From Vibrio mytili (GTDB lineage Bacteria; Pseudomonadota; Gammaproteobacteria; Enterobacterales; Vibrionaceae), in contig NZ_JXOK01000006.1 of assembly GCF_000830505.1 (NCBI RefSeq), forward strand, positions 1-64,000: DNA of 64,000 nucleotides. The letters are read 5' to 3'. The notes under the pieces are model-generated. The model was given only the letters and a program-made list of their open reading frames with translations, had not been told where the DNA came from and did no database searches. Positions 25,864 through 35,962 of this stretch are shown piece by piece (position 1 is the first letter of the stretch; every line of letters starts with the position of its first letter). The position numbers and the translations under genes are program-made.

Positions 25864-27598
25864 GTAAGCGGATATTAAACGCCTTCATCAACTGAGCAGC
25901 TTGTTGGGGCGGGGTTTGAACTTCAACGACCAATGTTCCTTGACCATGTTCCAGATGTTCAGAGACGCGATTTTGATATTCTGTCAGAGTCGATGGCCGT
26001 TGATATAACAGGCCAAACTGTTTAGCGGCGTACTCAAAATGAAAACCGTGCGGCATTTGGTAGTAGGTTTCGCGCTGCTCTGACGGCACAGGCAGCATGT
26101 CAAAAATCGCTCCCCCGTCGTTGTTTGTTATCACAATCACCGTTGGCTGGTGGTGATGGCGAAACAAGGCTAACGAGTTTAGATCATACAATGCGGCGGT
26201 ATCTCCAAGGAAGATCAGCAATGGTTTGCCACGGGAACGCTGCACACCAGCAGCAGTGGCCAACAAACCATCGATACCTGAAGCCCCGCGATTAGTGAAC
26301 ACATCGGTCGCCTCTAGCTTGGCAAACATATCCACCAAGCGAACAAACAAACTATTGCCAAGAAACAGATCCACGTTTGAGGCTCGCTTGGCAACGTCAG
26401 CAGCAAGCAAAAGTTCATTGAGAGCATCGGTTTCAGGCTGCATTTCGTCTGATATTTTATGTGTAACCTGCGAAACCTCCTTCGCCAACGCATTCGCCCA
26501 ACCATATTGAGAGACAGAGTTAAGAGAATGGGCATTAATCGCAGTAGAAATCCAGCGTTGAGGCGTGGTTACCCAATGCAGTTGAGGAAGATGACTTTGA
26601 TTGTTTCTGCTGGCGCAGTCAGCAACATACCAGTAATGAATATTGCGACCTTGCTGACGTTGAGAAACGTGTGCCTCCATCCAAGCATTTAAACGCTTCG
26701 ACACGATGCGGCTGCCAAACTGAATGATAAGTTCACAATCATTGAGCTGTTGGGCAAGCTTCGGAATTTGCAGCCACAAGTCGTAATGTGACCAATGTGA
26801 GCTCACGCCACTTTGAGGATCTGAAAAAACTGGCCATCCCAACTTTTCGGCAAATTGCTTCGCAGAGAGGGCCTCTTCCAACGTAACACTGCCAATAACT
26901 ACGATGCCTTTCGCATCCATAAACGACGGAATATCATCCATAAACGACGGAATATCATCCACAGAGGTACGGGTTAATTGTCGTGTATACGTTTCATTGT
27001 CAGTTTTCCATACCGCCACAGAATCCAGATAACGTTGATACTGTGTTTTCGAACCATCGGAATATAGAGGCTCAGGGAAGGCGCAGTTAATATGCACCGC
27101 TCCACCGCGTTGTTGTTGACGAAACATGACGTCATCAACGGAAGTCAACACCCAGTTGAGCGGTGTGTCTAGCGTTGGGCTGGGTAAATATAAACTGGCA
27201 GAAACATGATGAGAAAAAATACCCGGCTGTTCAATCGCTTGATTCGCGCCACATCCGACTAACTCTCGCGGACGATCCGCCGTTAACAATATGAGCTTTT
27301 CGCCAGTTAGCTTCGCCTCTGCAACCGCAGGGAGTAGGTTTGCTACCGCCGTACCCGACGTGACAATGACCGCGACGGGCGCTTTACTTGCTTTCGCCAA
27401 ACCCAGCGCCATAAAACCCAGCCCGCGCTCATCATAATGCGTATGGAGCGTGAAATTCGGTTGAGCTGCGGCTTCTAATGTTAACGGTGTAGACCGTGAA
27501 CCAGGTGCAATACAGACATGATTAACGCCAAACCGACTCAATTCTAGTAACAGCGTTTCGGACCAAATACGGTTTAACACCGCTTGATCGGCGTTCAT
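25850..27598 (-). CDS. menD: SEPHCHC synthase MenD
   Basis: MenD is the thiamin-diphosphate enzyme that joins 2-oxoglutarate to isochorismate. The 582-residue protein has the N-terminal pyrimidine-binding region with the catalytic Glu (YDERGLGFMALGLAKAS), the isochorismate-binding PGSRSTPL loop and the ThDP/Mg segment FLGDTAALYD to TNNDGGAIFDMLP. The only oddity is an in-frame 21-bp perfect tandem duplication at 26917-26958 that makes the sequence DDIPSFMDDIPSFMD in the linker near residue 217. It overlaps menF by four bases. Catalytic residues are unaffected by the duplication. Confidence 0.96.
   Translation of the reverse strand: MNADQAVLNRIWSETLLLELSRFGVNHVCIAPGSRSTPLTLEAAAQPNFTLHTHYDERGLGFMALGLAKASKAPVAVIVTSGTAVANLLPAVAEAKLTGEKLILLTADRPRELVGCGANQAIEQPGIFSHHVSASLYLPSPTLDTPLNWVLTSVDDVMFRQQQRGGAVHINCAFPEPLYSDGSKTQYQRYLDSVAVWKTDNETYTRQLTRTSVDDIPSFMDDIPSFMDAKGIVVIGSVTLEEALSAKQFAEKLGWPVFSDPQSGVSSHWSHYDLWLQIPKLAQQLNDCELIIQFGSRIVSKRLNAWMEAHVSQRQQGRNIHYWYVADCASRNNQSHLPQLHWVTTPQRWISTAINAHSLNSVSQYGWANALAKEVSQVTHKISDEMQPETDALNELLLAADVAKRASNVDLFLGNSLFVRLVDMFAKLEATDVFTNRGASGIDGLLATAAGVQRSRGKPLLIFLGDTAALYDLNSLALFRHHHQPTVIVITNNDGGAIFDMLPVPSEQRETYYQMPHGFHFEYAAKQFGLLYQRPSTLTEYQNRVSEHLEHGQGTLVVEVQTPPQQAAQLMKAFNIRLHALF
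26917..26958 (-). repeat. 21-bp in-frame tandem duplication in menD
   Basis: Two perfect copies of a 21-bp unit (beginning CCATAAACGACGG on the plus strand) lie head-to-tail. They add seven residues to MenD without breaking the frame. Confidence 0.9.
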
Positions 27599-28902
27599 GA
27601 TGCCACTCCAATCGGTGGATGATCGGAAATTAACGTCGATAATGTCGACATTTTTTTATCCAGCTCGGCCCATTCATGTTCAGCAACCGATCCTGGTACG
27701 ATACCAGCGCCTGCGAACAAGTGGACTTGTTCACCTTGAACCAGAGCACTTCTTATTGCGACACAAAACTCTGCACGCTCATGGCTAATGTACCCCATGG
27801 ATCCAGCGTACCAACCACGAGCAAATGGTTCATTGTCCAAGATAAACTGCATGGACGCTTCGCGTGGTAGCCCCGCCACGGCGGCTGTGGGTTGCAGAGC
27901 AGACAACAACTGGACACCATTGATATCCGCTTTCAAACTCGCATGAATACTGCGCTTGAGGTGCTGGACCTTACGCAACCGGACTAAACGCGGTTCTTTT
28001 TCTACATCAACGACTTCTGAATGTGGCGACAAACGTTCAATAATATCATCAACCACATACTGATTTTCGTTCAGGTTTTTTGCATCCTTTGACAACCAAT
28101 TGGCCAGTTCCATATCTTGTATCGCGTTTTCACCCCGCCCGATAGTGCCAGCAAGTGCCTCCGTCTCAAGTTCACACCCAACACGAGAATAAAGGCGCTC
28201 TGGTGTCGAGCCCATAAAACTGTGCTTACTGTCTAGACTCATTAAGAAGTGAAAACTGTGATGATTGCTTTGAGAACTTGCTTTAAGCAGTTGCGCAGCA
28301 CTCAGTTCAGTGTCCAGTTGAAGCGTAGAGCGGCGCGCCAATACGACCTTCTTAAACGCGTTATTTTCAATGCCCTTTAGCACTTTATCCACGAGTTGTG
28401 TCCACTGAGGCTGACTCGGTGAATGCACAACAGAGCGGATATGCACCGAAATAGGCGCGACTGACATGACATCACCAAGCAATTTTTTCAAACCAGCTAA
28501 TGTGCGGGCTTTATCACTACTGACATTCACCGCAAGTGACCATTGTTGATCAAATCGAATCAGTTCTATTTGCGGTAGGAAAAAGAACGAGCGCATACAA
28601 CGTCGATTCTTTTCATGCTGACCATCGAACGAGCGCCCACCCCAAATCCTTTGCCCTTCACCAAGAATGGCATAAGCAGGACTAGGCTCAACAAAGGTAT
28701 GTAACTGACCCAACGCAACAACCTCTTCACGAGTATCACGGGATTGCCAGTAAAACTTGGGAAAAAGTGGTTGAGCGTCAAGCCAATCAATTAAAGAGAA
28801 ATTTGGTTTCTCGCGAAGAGGCTCTACTAGGCGTATCGGATTGCCCTGGGTTTGCTGAACTCGCTCGATTATTTTCGTTACGGCTTGATGAAACTCTGAC
28901 AA
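27595..28902 (-). CDS. menF: menaquinone-specific isochorismate synthase
   Basis: MenF converts chorismate to isochorismate, the entry into menaquinone synthesis. The 435-residue protein has the chorismate-binding enzyme core: LYSRVGCELETEALAGTIGRG, VDDIIERLSPHS, PTAAVAGLPREAS, and the C-terminal RSALVQGEQVHLFAGAGIVPGS with the metal-binding Glu region following. The start appears to be a TTG at 28902, with GAGG five to six bases upstream. It is the first gene of the operon and is divergent from alaA. Confidence 0.94.
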   Translation of the reverse strand: MSEFHQAVTKIIERVQQTQGNPIRLVEPLREKPNFSLIDWLDAQPLFPKFYWQSRDTREEVVALGQLHTFVEPSPAYAILGEGQRIWGGRSFDGQHEKNRRCMRSFFFLPQIELIRFDQQWSLAVNVSSDKARTLAGLKKLLGDVMSVAPISVHIRSVVHSPSQPQWTQLVDKVLKGIENNAFKKVVLARRSTLQLDTELSAAQLLKASSQSNHHSFHFLMSLDSKHSFMGSTPERLYSRVGCELETEALAGTIGRGENAIQDMELANWLSKDAKNLNENQYVVDDIIERLSPHSEVVDVEKEPRLVRLRKVQHLKRSIHASLKADINGVQLLSALQPTAAVAGLPREASMQFILDNEPFARGWYAGSMGYISHERAEFCVAIRSALVQGEQVHLFAGAGIVPGSVAEHEWAELDKKMSTLSTLISDHPPIGVAS

Positions 28903-29119
28903 ATCAACCTCGAAGTATGTGAGGATAAAAGGTAACTAACGGCTACTCTAAGTTTAGACCCGAAGCAAATCAAGGTCATATACTATCTTTTGTTGCACGT
29001 CGTGATCGTAACTGAACAAAAACTAGCCATCAATTGGATAATTCACAGATATATATTCTATTAAAAAACAATTTCCTGTATTTTAATAAAGAAATTAACG
29101 AATTTTTAGGAATCAAACA

Positions 29120-30334
29120 ATGCAAAATGTCGGGATGTCGTCAAAACTCGATAATGTCTGCTATGACATTAGGGGGCCAGTACTCAAACATGCTAAACGC
29201 ATGGAGGAAGAGGGGCATAAAATCCTAAAATTAAATATCGGTAATCCCGCCCCATTTGGTTTTGATGCCCCTGATGAGATTTTAGTTGACGTTATCCGAA
29301 ATTTGCCAACTTCTCAGGGTTATGTTGATTCCAAAGGCATATACTCCGCGCGTAAAGCGGTGGTGCAGCATTACCAACGTAAAGGCATCCGTTCTCTCGA
29401 CGTTGAAGACGTCTATGTGGGTAACGGTGTGTCTGAGTTGATCATGATGTCTATGCAAGCGTTGCTTAATAACGGTGATGAAATGCTTATTCCAGCACCA
29501 GATTACCCACTATGGACAGCATCGGTCGCGCTGTCGGGTGGTAAGCCTGTGCATTACATCTGCGATGAACAATCTGATTGGTACCCTGACTTAGACGACA
29601 TCAAAAGCAAAATTACCCCAAAAACACGTGGCATCGTACTGATAAACCCTAACAACCCAACAGGTGCGGTTTATAGCCGAGATTTCTTACTTGAAGTCAT
29701 TGAAATTGCTCGGAAGCATAATCTGATCATTTTCGCTGACGAGATCTACGATAAAGTTCTTTACGATGGTGCGACACACACGTCTGTTGCAACGCTAACA
29801 GAAGACGTGTTGGTTATGACATTCAATGGTCTTTCTAAAGCCTACCGTGTATGTGGCTTTCGTGGTGGCTGGATGTTTCTCACTGGGCCAAAGCACTTAG
29901 CAAAAGAGTATGTGAGCGGTTTAGAACTGCTTTCCTCTATGCGTTTATGTGCCAATGTCCCAATGCAACATGCCATTCAAACTGCACTTGGTGGCTATCA
30001 GAGTATTAATGAACTGATACTTCCGGGCGGAAGGCTACTCGAACAGCGCAATCGAGCCTATGAGCTGATTACTCAAATTCCAGGGATTTCTTGTGTCAAA
30101 CCAAAAGGCGCAATGTACCTATTCCCTAAAATTGATACCAAGATGTACAACATTAAGAACGACCAGAAAATGGTGCTGGATTTCTTACAACAGGAAAAAG
30201 TTCTGCTTGTACAGGGTTCAGGGTTTAACTGGCCTAAACCAGATCATTTCCGAATCGTCACATTACCGCATGTCGAAGATTTGGAAATTGCGATTGGTCG
30301 CTTTGAGCGTTTCTTACAAACTTATAGCCAATGA
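29120..30334 (+). CDS. alaA: alanine aminotransferase AlaA
   Basis: AlaA is a pyridoxal-phosphate glutamate-pyruvate transaminase, the main route to alanine in enteric bacteria. The 404-residue protein is a fold-type I class I/II aminotransferase. Visible motifs are LNIGNPAPFGFDAPDEI, INPNNPTGAVYS (cofactor-binding Asn), FADEIYDKV and FNGLSKAYRVCGFRGGW with the Schiff-base Lys. An AGGAA site lies eight bases before the ATG. The gene is divergent from menF and is followed by a clear terminator before yfbR. Confidence 0.93.
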   Translation: MQNVGMSSKLDNVCYDIRGPVLKHAKRMEEEGHKILKLNIGNPAPFGFDAPDEILVDVIRNLPTSQGYVDSKGIYSARKAVVQHYQRKGIRSLDVEDVYVGNGVSELIMMSMQALLNNGDEMLIPAPDYPLWTASVALSGGKPVHYICDEQSDWYPDLDDIKSKITPKTRGIVLINPNNPTGAVYSRDFLLEVIEIARKHNLIIFADEIYDKVLYDGATHTSVATLTEDVLVMTFNGLSKAYRVCGFRGGWMFLTGPKHLAKEYVSGLELLSSMRLCANVPMQHAIQTALGGYQSINELILPGGRLLEQRNRAYELITQIPGISCVKPKGAMYLFPKIDTKMYNIKNDQKMVLDFLQQEKVLLVQGSGFNWPKPDHFRIVTLPHVEDLEIAIGRFERFLQTYSQ

Positions 30335-30394
30335 TACTCATAGCCCCTACAGCAATAGCTGGTAGTAATTAGTGCCGAACTCTCATATGCTTAG

Positions 30395-30420
30395 AGGAGC
30401 TCACAACGAGCTCCTTTTTT
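30395..30420 (+). terminator. alaA terminator
   Basis: An 8-bp stem AGGAGCTC/GAGCTCCT with a 5-nt loop is followed by six T residues. Confidence 0.85.
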
Positions 30421-30441
30421 ACACCAGAAACGGAGGAAGCA

Positions 30442-31026
30442 ATGAAAGAAAGCCATTTTTTTGCTCACTTGGCACGAATGAAGCTAATCCAACGCTGGCC
30501 TTTGATGCGCTCTGTATCTCCAGAGAATGTTTCTGAGCATAGTTTGCAAGTGGCGTTTGTCGCGCATGCCTTAGCGCTGATCAAAAACAAAAAATTCGGC
30601 GGTGCTCTTAACCCAGAGCGAATTGCGCTGCTTGCGATGTACCATGATTCCAGTGAAGTTCTGACAGGCGATTTGCCCACTCCAGTCAAATACTACAGCC
30701 CTGAAATCGCGAAGGAATATAAGAAGATAGAATCAGCGGCAGAGCAAAAACTCCTATTGATGCTTCCAGAAGAGTTCCAAGACGATTTTGCCCCCTTCCT
30801 CCTCTCCCATTCTGCACATGAAGAAGACGCAAAGATTGTCAAACAAGCGGACTCCATTTGTGCTTACCTCAAGTGTTTGGAAGAGCTCAGTGCCGGAAAT
30901 CACGAATTTGCTTTGGCGAAGAAACGTCTTGATATCACACTACAGGAACGAAAAACGCCAGAGATGGAATACTTCCTGACCACTTTCGCGCCAAGTTTTG
31001 AACTGTCATTAGACGAAATCAGTTAG
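30442..31026 (+). CDS. yfbR: 5'-deoxynucleotidase YfbR
   Basis: YfbR removes the phosphate from deoxyribonucleoside 5'-monophosphates. The 194-residue HD-domain phosphohydrolase shows the metal ligands His in [10 protein letters not shown], the HD pair in [20 protein letters not shown] and the later Asp in [10 protein letters not shown] strong GGAGGAA site precedes the ATG. It is followed after 22 bp by a dGTPase-like gene on the same strand, so the pair probably forms an operon acting on the dNTP pool. Confidence 0.93.
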   Translation: MKESHFFAHLARMKLIQRWPLMRSVSPENVSEHSLQVAFVAHALALIKNKKFGGALNPERIALLAMYHDSSEVLTGDLPTPVKYYSPEIAKEYKKIESAAEQKLLLMLPEEFQDDFAPFLLSHSAHEEDAKIVKQADSICAYLKCLEELSAGNHEFALAKKRLDITLQERKTPEMEYFLTTFAPSFELSLDEIS

Positions 31027-31048
31027 CTTTCAGCGTACGGAGAAACAC

Positions 31049-32371
31049 GTGTTATTTGAACTGCATGAACGATGGCAAGAACGCCACGATGATGAACATA
31101 AAATCCGTCGCGACGATCATCGTAGTCCCTATCAGCGTGACAGAGCTCGGATTCTGCACTCGGCCGCTTTTCGTCGCCTACAGGCTAAGACCCAGGTTCA
31201 CGGTACTAGCCTAGAAGATTTCCATCGTACCCGCCTCACCCATTCACTAGAGGCGGCGCAATTGGGGACAGGCATCGTTGCACAACTCAAGAAAAAGCAG
31301 CCCGAATTTCGCGAGCTACTGCCGTCAGATAGCTTGATTGACTCGCTCTGTCTCGCCCATGATATTGGCCATCCGCCATACGGGCACGGTGGAGAAGTCG
31401 CGTTAAATTATATGATGCGAGACCATGGCGGATTTGAAGGCAACGCACAAACGTTTCGTATCGTCACGCAGCTCGAGCCCTACACAGAGCACTTTGGCAT
31501 GAACTTATCGCGCAGAACCTTACTTGGATTGATGAAATACCCTGCTCTCATCAGCCAAACTCGCTCTGCTCGCTTACCGGTTCCCGCAGAGCATCAGCGC
31601 AAGCTAAAAGCAAAGCAATGGGCTCCGGCAAAAGGCATCTACGACTGCGACAAAGGCTTGTTTGATTGGGTCATCGCACCACTTACAGAGAAGGACAAAA
31701 CTCAGCTCAGTCAAATGCGCGGTCAGCCGGGTTCGGATTTCGAGCATAGCAAAACGCGCTTTAAATCACTCGATTGTTCGATTATGGAGTTAGCGGATGA
31801 CATTGCGTATGGTGTTCACGACTTAGAAGATGCGATCGTGCTTGGCATGGTCACTCGTCAGCAGTGGCAAGAAGGCGCAGCCAGTCAACTTGCTGATTGC
31901 GGTGATTACTGGTTCGAGACGCACATAGACTCGATTGGCCAAATGTTGTTTAGTGGTAAGCATCATGAAAGAAAAGATGCGATTGGCGGGATGGTTAATG
32001 CGCTGCTGACAAGTGTATCCATTCAGGCGGTAGACGCATCGTTCGACAATCCATTATTGTCTTGGAATGCATGCCTCGCCCCGCAAACCACCAACGCACT
32101 AGAAACACTCAAAAGCTTCGTCAGCCAGTACGTTATTCAAGTGCCTCAAGTCCAAATAGTCGAATACAAAGGGCAACAAATCATTATGGATATCTTTGAG
32201 GCTTTAACCGCAGACCCTGAGCGTTTACTACCAATACACACCAAGGAACTGTGGTGTCATGCGGTTACAGACAGTGAAAAAATGAGAGTCATCGCTGACT
32301 ATATTTCCGCAATGACGGATGGGCACGCCCAAAAACTGCATCGTCAGTTATTCTCATCGATAGCATTGTAA
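31049..32371 (+). CDS. dgt: dGTPase-family triphosphohydrolase
   Basis: The 440-residue HD-domain enzyme hydrolyses dNTPs to the nucleoside and triphosphate. Key motifs are [45 protein letters not shown] (metal-binding HD) and [12 protein letters not shown]. It is of the deoxyguanosinetriphosphate triphosphohydrolase-like group, so dGTP specificity is plausible but not certain. The start is GTG at 31049, with GGAG eight bases upstream. It sits just behind yfbR and converges on the DTW gene. Confidence 0.9.
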   Translation: MLFELHERWQERHDDEHKIRRDDHRSPYQRDRARILHSAAFRRLQAKTQVHGTSLEDFHRTRLTHSLEAAQLGTGIVAQLKKKQPEFRELLPSDSLIDSLCLAHDIGHPPYGHGGEVALNYMMRDHGGFEGNAQTFRIVTQLEPYTEHFGMNLSRRTLLGLMKYPALISQTRSARLPVPAEHQRKLKAKQWAPAKGIYDCDKGLFDWVIAPLTEKDKTQLSQMRGQPGSDFEHSKTRFKSLDCSIMELADDIAYGVHDLEDAIVLGMVTRQQWQEGAASQLADCGDYWFETHIDSIGQMLFSGKHHERKDAIGGMVNALLTSVSIQAVDASFDNPLLSWNACLAPQTTNALETLKSFVSQYVIQVPQVQIVEYKGQQIIMDIFEALTADPERLLPIHTKELWCHAVTDSEKMRVIADYISAMTDGHAQKLHRQLFSSIAL

Positions 32372-32392
32372 GCGGTTGAGCGTGTGATTAGC

Positions 32393-33004
32393 TCACTCTT
32401 TCAAGTAATTTTTTTCGAATACGCCTGGAGGCATCTGGGCGATTTGGAACTCAATCATCTTCTCAAATGCCGTGAGTAAAGGACTGAAATCACGACTGGG
32501 CTCTATCAACCTTAAGGCATGAAAACCCGCCTCAACCGTTGATAAACTGCTATCAGATGGTGCCTTACGGATCGTGTAATGACCATGTAGCGTGTCTGGT
32601 AACTTTACGGTTGGTAAGTGATGTAAGTTACGTGACAATTGCCACATCTTGTAGGCTTTCTTCCACGTTCCATCAAGCAAGATAAGTCGAATTTTTTTGC
32701 CTTGGCGCACACTAGAATCAAGCTCTGATAAGCACACAGAGTGCTCTGAAGGATAGAGGATAAAATGATCATATTTATCATCGGCCAGCCACTGATTTAG
32801 CAACGGGTGTTCGGAAAAATCTTCCCCGACGATACAGGTACATGTCTTTAAGCTTAATTTTAGAATCCGAGCCGTACCAAGGGGGCGGTGCTCTTCACTC
32901 CTGTGCTGAAGAATGATAAGTTCAACAGCGCTATCTAGCGGTACAATCCATCGGCAAATACAGGCTTTGCGTGATTTTCCACATTGAGAACAATAACGAG
33001 ACAT
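32393..33004 (-). CDS. DTW-domain tRNA-uridine aminocarboxypropyltransferase
   Basis: The 203-residue protein has the DTW motif (LLDGTWKKAYKM) and an N-terminal Cys cluster (CSQCGKSRKACIC) likely to bind zinc. DTW proteins such as E. coli TapT transfer the aminocarboxypropyl group of S-adenosylmethionine to a uridine of tRNA (acp3U47). Whether this is the TapT orthologue or a paralogue cannot be told here. It is head-to-head with the rhombosortase gene, with only about three bases between their start codons, so each promoter must sit inside the other gene. Confidence 0.85.
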   Translation of the reverse strand: MSRYCSQCGKSRKACICRWIVPLDSAVELIILQHRSEEHRPLGTARILKLSLKTCTCIVGEDFSEHPLLNQWLADDKYDHFILYPSEHSVCLSELDSSVRQGKKIRLILLDGTWKKAYKMWQLSRNLHHLPTVKLPDTLHGHYTIRKAPSDSSLSTVEAGFHALRLIEPSRDFSPLLTAFEKMIEFQIAQMPPGVFEKNYLKE

Positions 33005-33007
33005 AGA

Positions 33008-33559
33008 GTGAACCTTTATACTTTGCTGACCATCATCAGCGTTATCTGCTTAGCACTTCAATTTGAGCCTATGGCAAGCTTAGCCGAGTGGCACAGTTAC
33101 CATATACGTCACGGTGAGTGGTGGCGGATCGTAACAGGAAACTTAACTCATACCAACTTTGCGCATTTAGCCATGAACCTCGCCGGCTTATGGGTCATAG
33201 GTTTCATTTTCCGCCCAAGTACACGTAATTTTGCTATTGTATTTTTTCTTCTGTGCCTGTTGGTTGGGGGACTCAATCTCTTCAGTAGTCTCTCAATATA
33301 CGTTGGACTGTCTGGTGTATTGCACGGTCTTTTTGGTTTCTGGGCACTGAGAGAAGTATTTGAGGGCAGAAGAAGCAGTTTACTTCTGGTACTTGGTCTG
33401 ATGGCAAAAGTCGCTTGGGAGCAGTTCTATGGCCCTTCTAGCAGCACCGCTGCGATGATAGGGGCAAAGGTTGCGGTTGATGCTCATCTGTTTGGGGCAT
33501 TAGGTGGGCTAGGAATGGCTTTAGTGGAGAAGGGCCTCCATCGTCGCCTATTCGGTTAA
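33008..33559 (+). CDS. rrtA: rhombosortase (rhomboid-family GlyGly-CTERM protease)
   Basis: The 183-residue intramembrane serine protease has the rhomboid motifs: catalytic Ser in VGLSGVLHGLFG, catalytic His in VDAHLFGALGG and the loop HTNFAHLAMNLAGLW. Rhombosortases process proteins with a GlyGly-CTERM tail, many of them type II secretion substrates in Vibrio. The GTG at 33008 gives the hydrophobic first helix (YTLLTIISVICLALQF) at the right place; a TTG at 32984 would overlap the divergent gene. No GlyGly-CTERM substrate is encoded in this window. Confidence 0.9.
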   Translation: MNLYTLLTIISVICLALQFEPMASLAEWHSYHIRHGEWWRIVTGNLTHTNFAHLAMNLAGLWVIGFIFRPSTRNFAIVFFLLCLLVGGLNLFSSLSIYVGLSGVLHGLFGFWALREVFEGRRSSLLLVLGLMAKVAWEQFYGPSSSTAAMIGAKVAVDAHLFGALGGLGMALVEKGLHRRLFG

Positions 33560-33582
33560 TTTCAGCCCATTTTCGATCTCAC

Positions 33583-33611
33583 TCCCGAACCACATAAAGC
33601 AAGGTTCGGGA
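33583..33611. terminator. hairpin between rrtA and the comEA-like gene
   Basis: A 9-bp perfect stem TCCCGAACC/GGTTCGGGA with an 11-nt loop separates the convergent genes. Neither side has a strong T-run, so termination is possible but weak. Confidence 0.4.
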
Positions 33612-33640
33612 AAATTGAAACTCAAACGATAAACATCGAG

Positions 33641-33937
33641 TTAAAGCAAAATGCGTCCTTGGTTTTTCTCGATTGTCGCTGCGCCAATGCCTTTTACGTT
33701 CGTTAGATCACTGATAGCCTCAAATGGGCCATGCTCATTGCGGTAATCAACAATACTCTGAGCTTTGCTGTCACCAATCCCTTTTAGCAAGCTCGCAATT
33801 TCTTCCGCAGACGCCGTATTTACATTTACTGTGATTTCGATGCCTTCATATTTGTCATCCTTCGTATCCGCAGTAGCCATACTAAACGGTGCGAAAATAC
33901 ATAAACACAAAGTTAAAATCCATTTCATATTAAACAT
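33641..33937 (-). CDS. ComEA-like helix-hairpin-helix DNA-binding protein
   Basis: The 98-residue protein has a signal peptide (MKWILTLCLCIFAPFSMATA) and a C-terminal tandem helix-hairpin-helix domain (VNVNTASAEEIASLLKGIG, then ISDLTNVKGIGAATIEKN). ComEA in Vibrio is the periplasmic DNA receptor that pulls transforming DNA into the periplasm. This protein fits that size and layout, but vibrios can also have other small ComEA-like proteins, so the name is left generic. An AGGAGAG site lies six bases before the ATG. Confidence 0.85.
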   Translation of the reverse strand: MFNMKWILTLCLCIFAPFSMATADTKDDKYEGIEITVNVNTASAEEIASLLKGIGDSKAQSIVDYRNEHGPFEAISDLTNVKGIGAATIEKNQGRILL

Positions 33938-34045
33938 ATACTCTCCTAATTAGTGTTGAATCGCTCCTGCATCCACAGGCACAAAAAACGTGCGCACTAA
34001 TCTAGATAAAGCAAATGAATCATTGAAGTTTTTCTGTGCAAAAAT

Positions 34046-34073
34046 AAAACGGGTCGCTGATACGACCCGTTTT
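34046..34073 (-). terminator. ppiD terminator
   Basis: An 11-bp perfect stem AAAACGGGTCG/CGACCCGTTTT with a 6-nt loop, followed on the minus strand by a T-rich run. Confidence 0.88.
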
Positions 34074-34102
34074 ATTCAACATGCAAATTACATCGAAAAC
34101 GC

Positions 34103-35962
34103 TTAGTTGCTCACAACAAAGTACTCAATGTCAGTATTGGCACGTAGCACCGACAACACTGAAGAAAGGTCTTGCTGTGAAGAAGAACGCTGCATTTGTT
34201 GAGCAACTTGTTGCTCAACCGTCGCATCGAGTTCTGACTTCACGCCGTCAAGCTCAACAATCACGATGTTACCTTCCGCATCCTTCGACTGGCCATACAC
34301 TGGCTTGTCATCGACTGGTTTTGCCATGGCAAATACCGTCGCGGCAAGAGGAGAACGGCGGTCAACAGTTTCTTGTTCACCAAACGCAAGGTTATTTTTA
34401 GCTAATACGTCTGTATTACCGTCATTAAGTGCAGCAACGACTTGAGTACCAAGCTCTAGCGCAGCTTGCTCACCTTTTACGCGAGACAACTCAGTAACAA
34501 CTTGCTCTTTAACTTCCTCAAGAGGTAATACGGTTTCGTCACGTGTCTCTTCAACACGTACAACAACGATGTGTTCTGGAGCAACTTCAATCGCTTCAGA
34601 GTTGAGACCGTCTTCTTTCACTTCAGGACTCATGATGGCTTGCATCACATCTGGATTGCGCAGAACTTCTGGCGCATCTTGTTGAGAAATAAAGTCCGTT
34701 GTTTTCACTTCTTGGCCAATCGCCTGTGAAGCATCGTACAGTGAATCAGGGAATTCAAAAGCAACTCGTTCTAGTTCACTTTGTAGCTCGTAGAACTTAT
34801 CGACTGCTCGCTGATCAACCAACTCTTGCTTGATTTCAGCAGAGACTTCGTCGAAAGGCTTAGCGACTGCACCTTTTAACTCTTCAAGTTTAATGATGTG
34901 GTAGCCAAAATCAGACTTAACCAAGCCAGACATATCACCTGGTTGCTTCAGAGCAAATGCAGCTTCTTCAAACGCTGGATCCATGACATCTCGCTCAATC
35001 CAACCTAAATCACCGCCACTTTCAGAGCTACCAATGTCATCCGACTTTTCTTTCGCAAGTGTCGCAAAATCTGCACCGTTGTTTAGCTCGTCTAAAATCG
35101 CTTGTGCTTTTGCTTCGTCATCACCCTCAACCAAGATATGCGCTACGCGACGCTGTTCATCAGTTGAGTACTTACTTAGGTGTTCGTCGTAGTATTTCTT
35201 CACTTCGTCGTCAGAAATCTGAATCTGATCTTTCAAAGCCTGCGCTGATAGCTCAATGTAAGCAACCTTCGCTTGCTCTGGACGAGTAAAGTTATCAGGG
35301 TTGGCCTTATAGAATTGCTCAATTTCTTCGTCTGTCAGTTTGACATTTTTGGCAAATTCTTCCAGATCGATAGCTACCGTACGAATGTCACGAGTTTGAG
35401 TAAACAGTTTACCTTCGGCTTGTACTTCACCAGGTAAAGTAAATTCGCTGGTTTGAAGTGCATTCAACAACTGTTCACGAACAAGTTCACGACGCATGTA
35501 CTCAGCAAACGTATCAGGAGAGAAACCAGCGCGACGAAGAGAAGCTTGGTAGATGTCTTGGTCGAATTGTCCGTTTGATTGGAACTGAGGCATTTCTAGA
35601 ATCATTTTACGCACTTGTGTATCACTGATTCTTAGACCTAACGCTTCTGCTTGCTGATCTAACAATACGTCGTTAATCATACGATCAAGAACGGATTTGC
35701 GGAAAGAGGCAACATACGCTGGGTCTGCCAGCATCTGAGAGAAGTAGTCACCCAGTTGAGCTTGCATACGATTGCGCTCGTTTTGGTATGCCATCTCGAA
35801 TTCTCCACGAGGGATATCGGTATTGCCCACTTTCGCCGCAGAGTTGTTGCTACCGCCAACAATGTAGCTGCCTACACCTGCAAATACGAAAGACAGGATG
35901 ATAAGCCCAAGGATAATTTTGACCGCGATGCTATTTACGCCTTCGCGTAGTCGATCCATCAT
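34103..35962 (-). CDS. ppiD: periplasmic folding chaperone PpiD
   Basis: PpiD is an inner-membrane-anchored chaperone next to the SecYEG translocon that helps newly exported proteins. The 619-residue protein has a short cytosolic N-terminus, one membrane helix (SIAVKIILGLIILSFVFAGVG), a SurA-like N-terminal chaperone region, a parvulin domain (RRVAHILVEGD to GGDLGWIERDVMDPAF) and a long C-terminal domain. Length is normal. It follows hupB on the same strand, as in E. coli (lon-hupB-ppiD). Confidence 0.95.
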   Translation of the reverse strand: MMDRLREGVNSIAVKIILGLIILSFVFAGVGSYIVGGSNNSAAKVGNTDIPRGEFEMAYQNERNRMQAQLGDYFSQMLADPAYVASFRKSVLDRMINDVLLDQQAEALGLRISDTQVRKMILEMPQFQSNGQFDQDIYQASLRRAGFSPDTFAEYMRRELVREQLLNALQTSEFTLPGEVQAEGKLFTQTRDIRTVAIDLEEFAKNVKLTDEEIEQFYKANPDNFTRPEQAKVAYIELSAQALKDQIQISDDEVKKYYDEHLSKYSTDEQRRVAHILVEGDDEAKAQAILDELNNGADFATLAKEKSDDIGSSESGGDLGWIERDVMDPAFEEAAFALKQPGDMSGLVKSDFGYHIIKLEELKGAVAKPFDEVSAEIKQELVDQRAVDKFYELQSELERVAFEFPDSLYDASQAIGQEVKTTDFISQQDAPEVLRNPDVMQAIMSPEVKEDGLNSEAIEVAPEHIVVVRVEETRDETVLPLEEVKEQVVTELSRVKGEQAALELGTQVVAALNDGNTDVLAKNNLAFGEQETVDRRSPLAATVFAMAKPVDDKPVYGQSKDAEGNIVIVELDGVKSELDATVEQQVAQQMQRSSSQQDLSSVLSVLRANTDIEYFVVSN

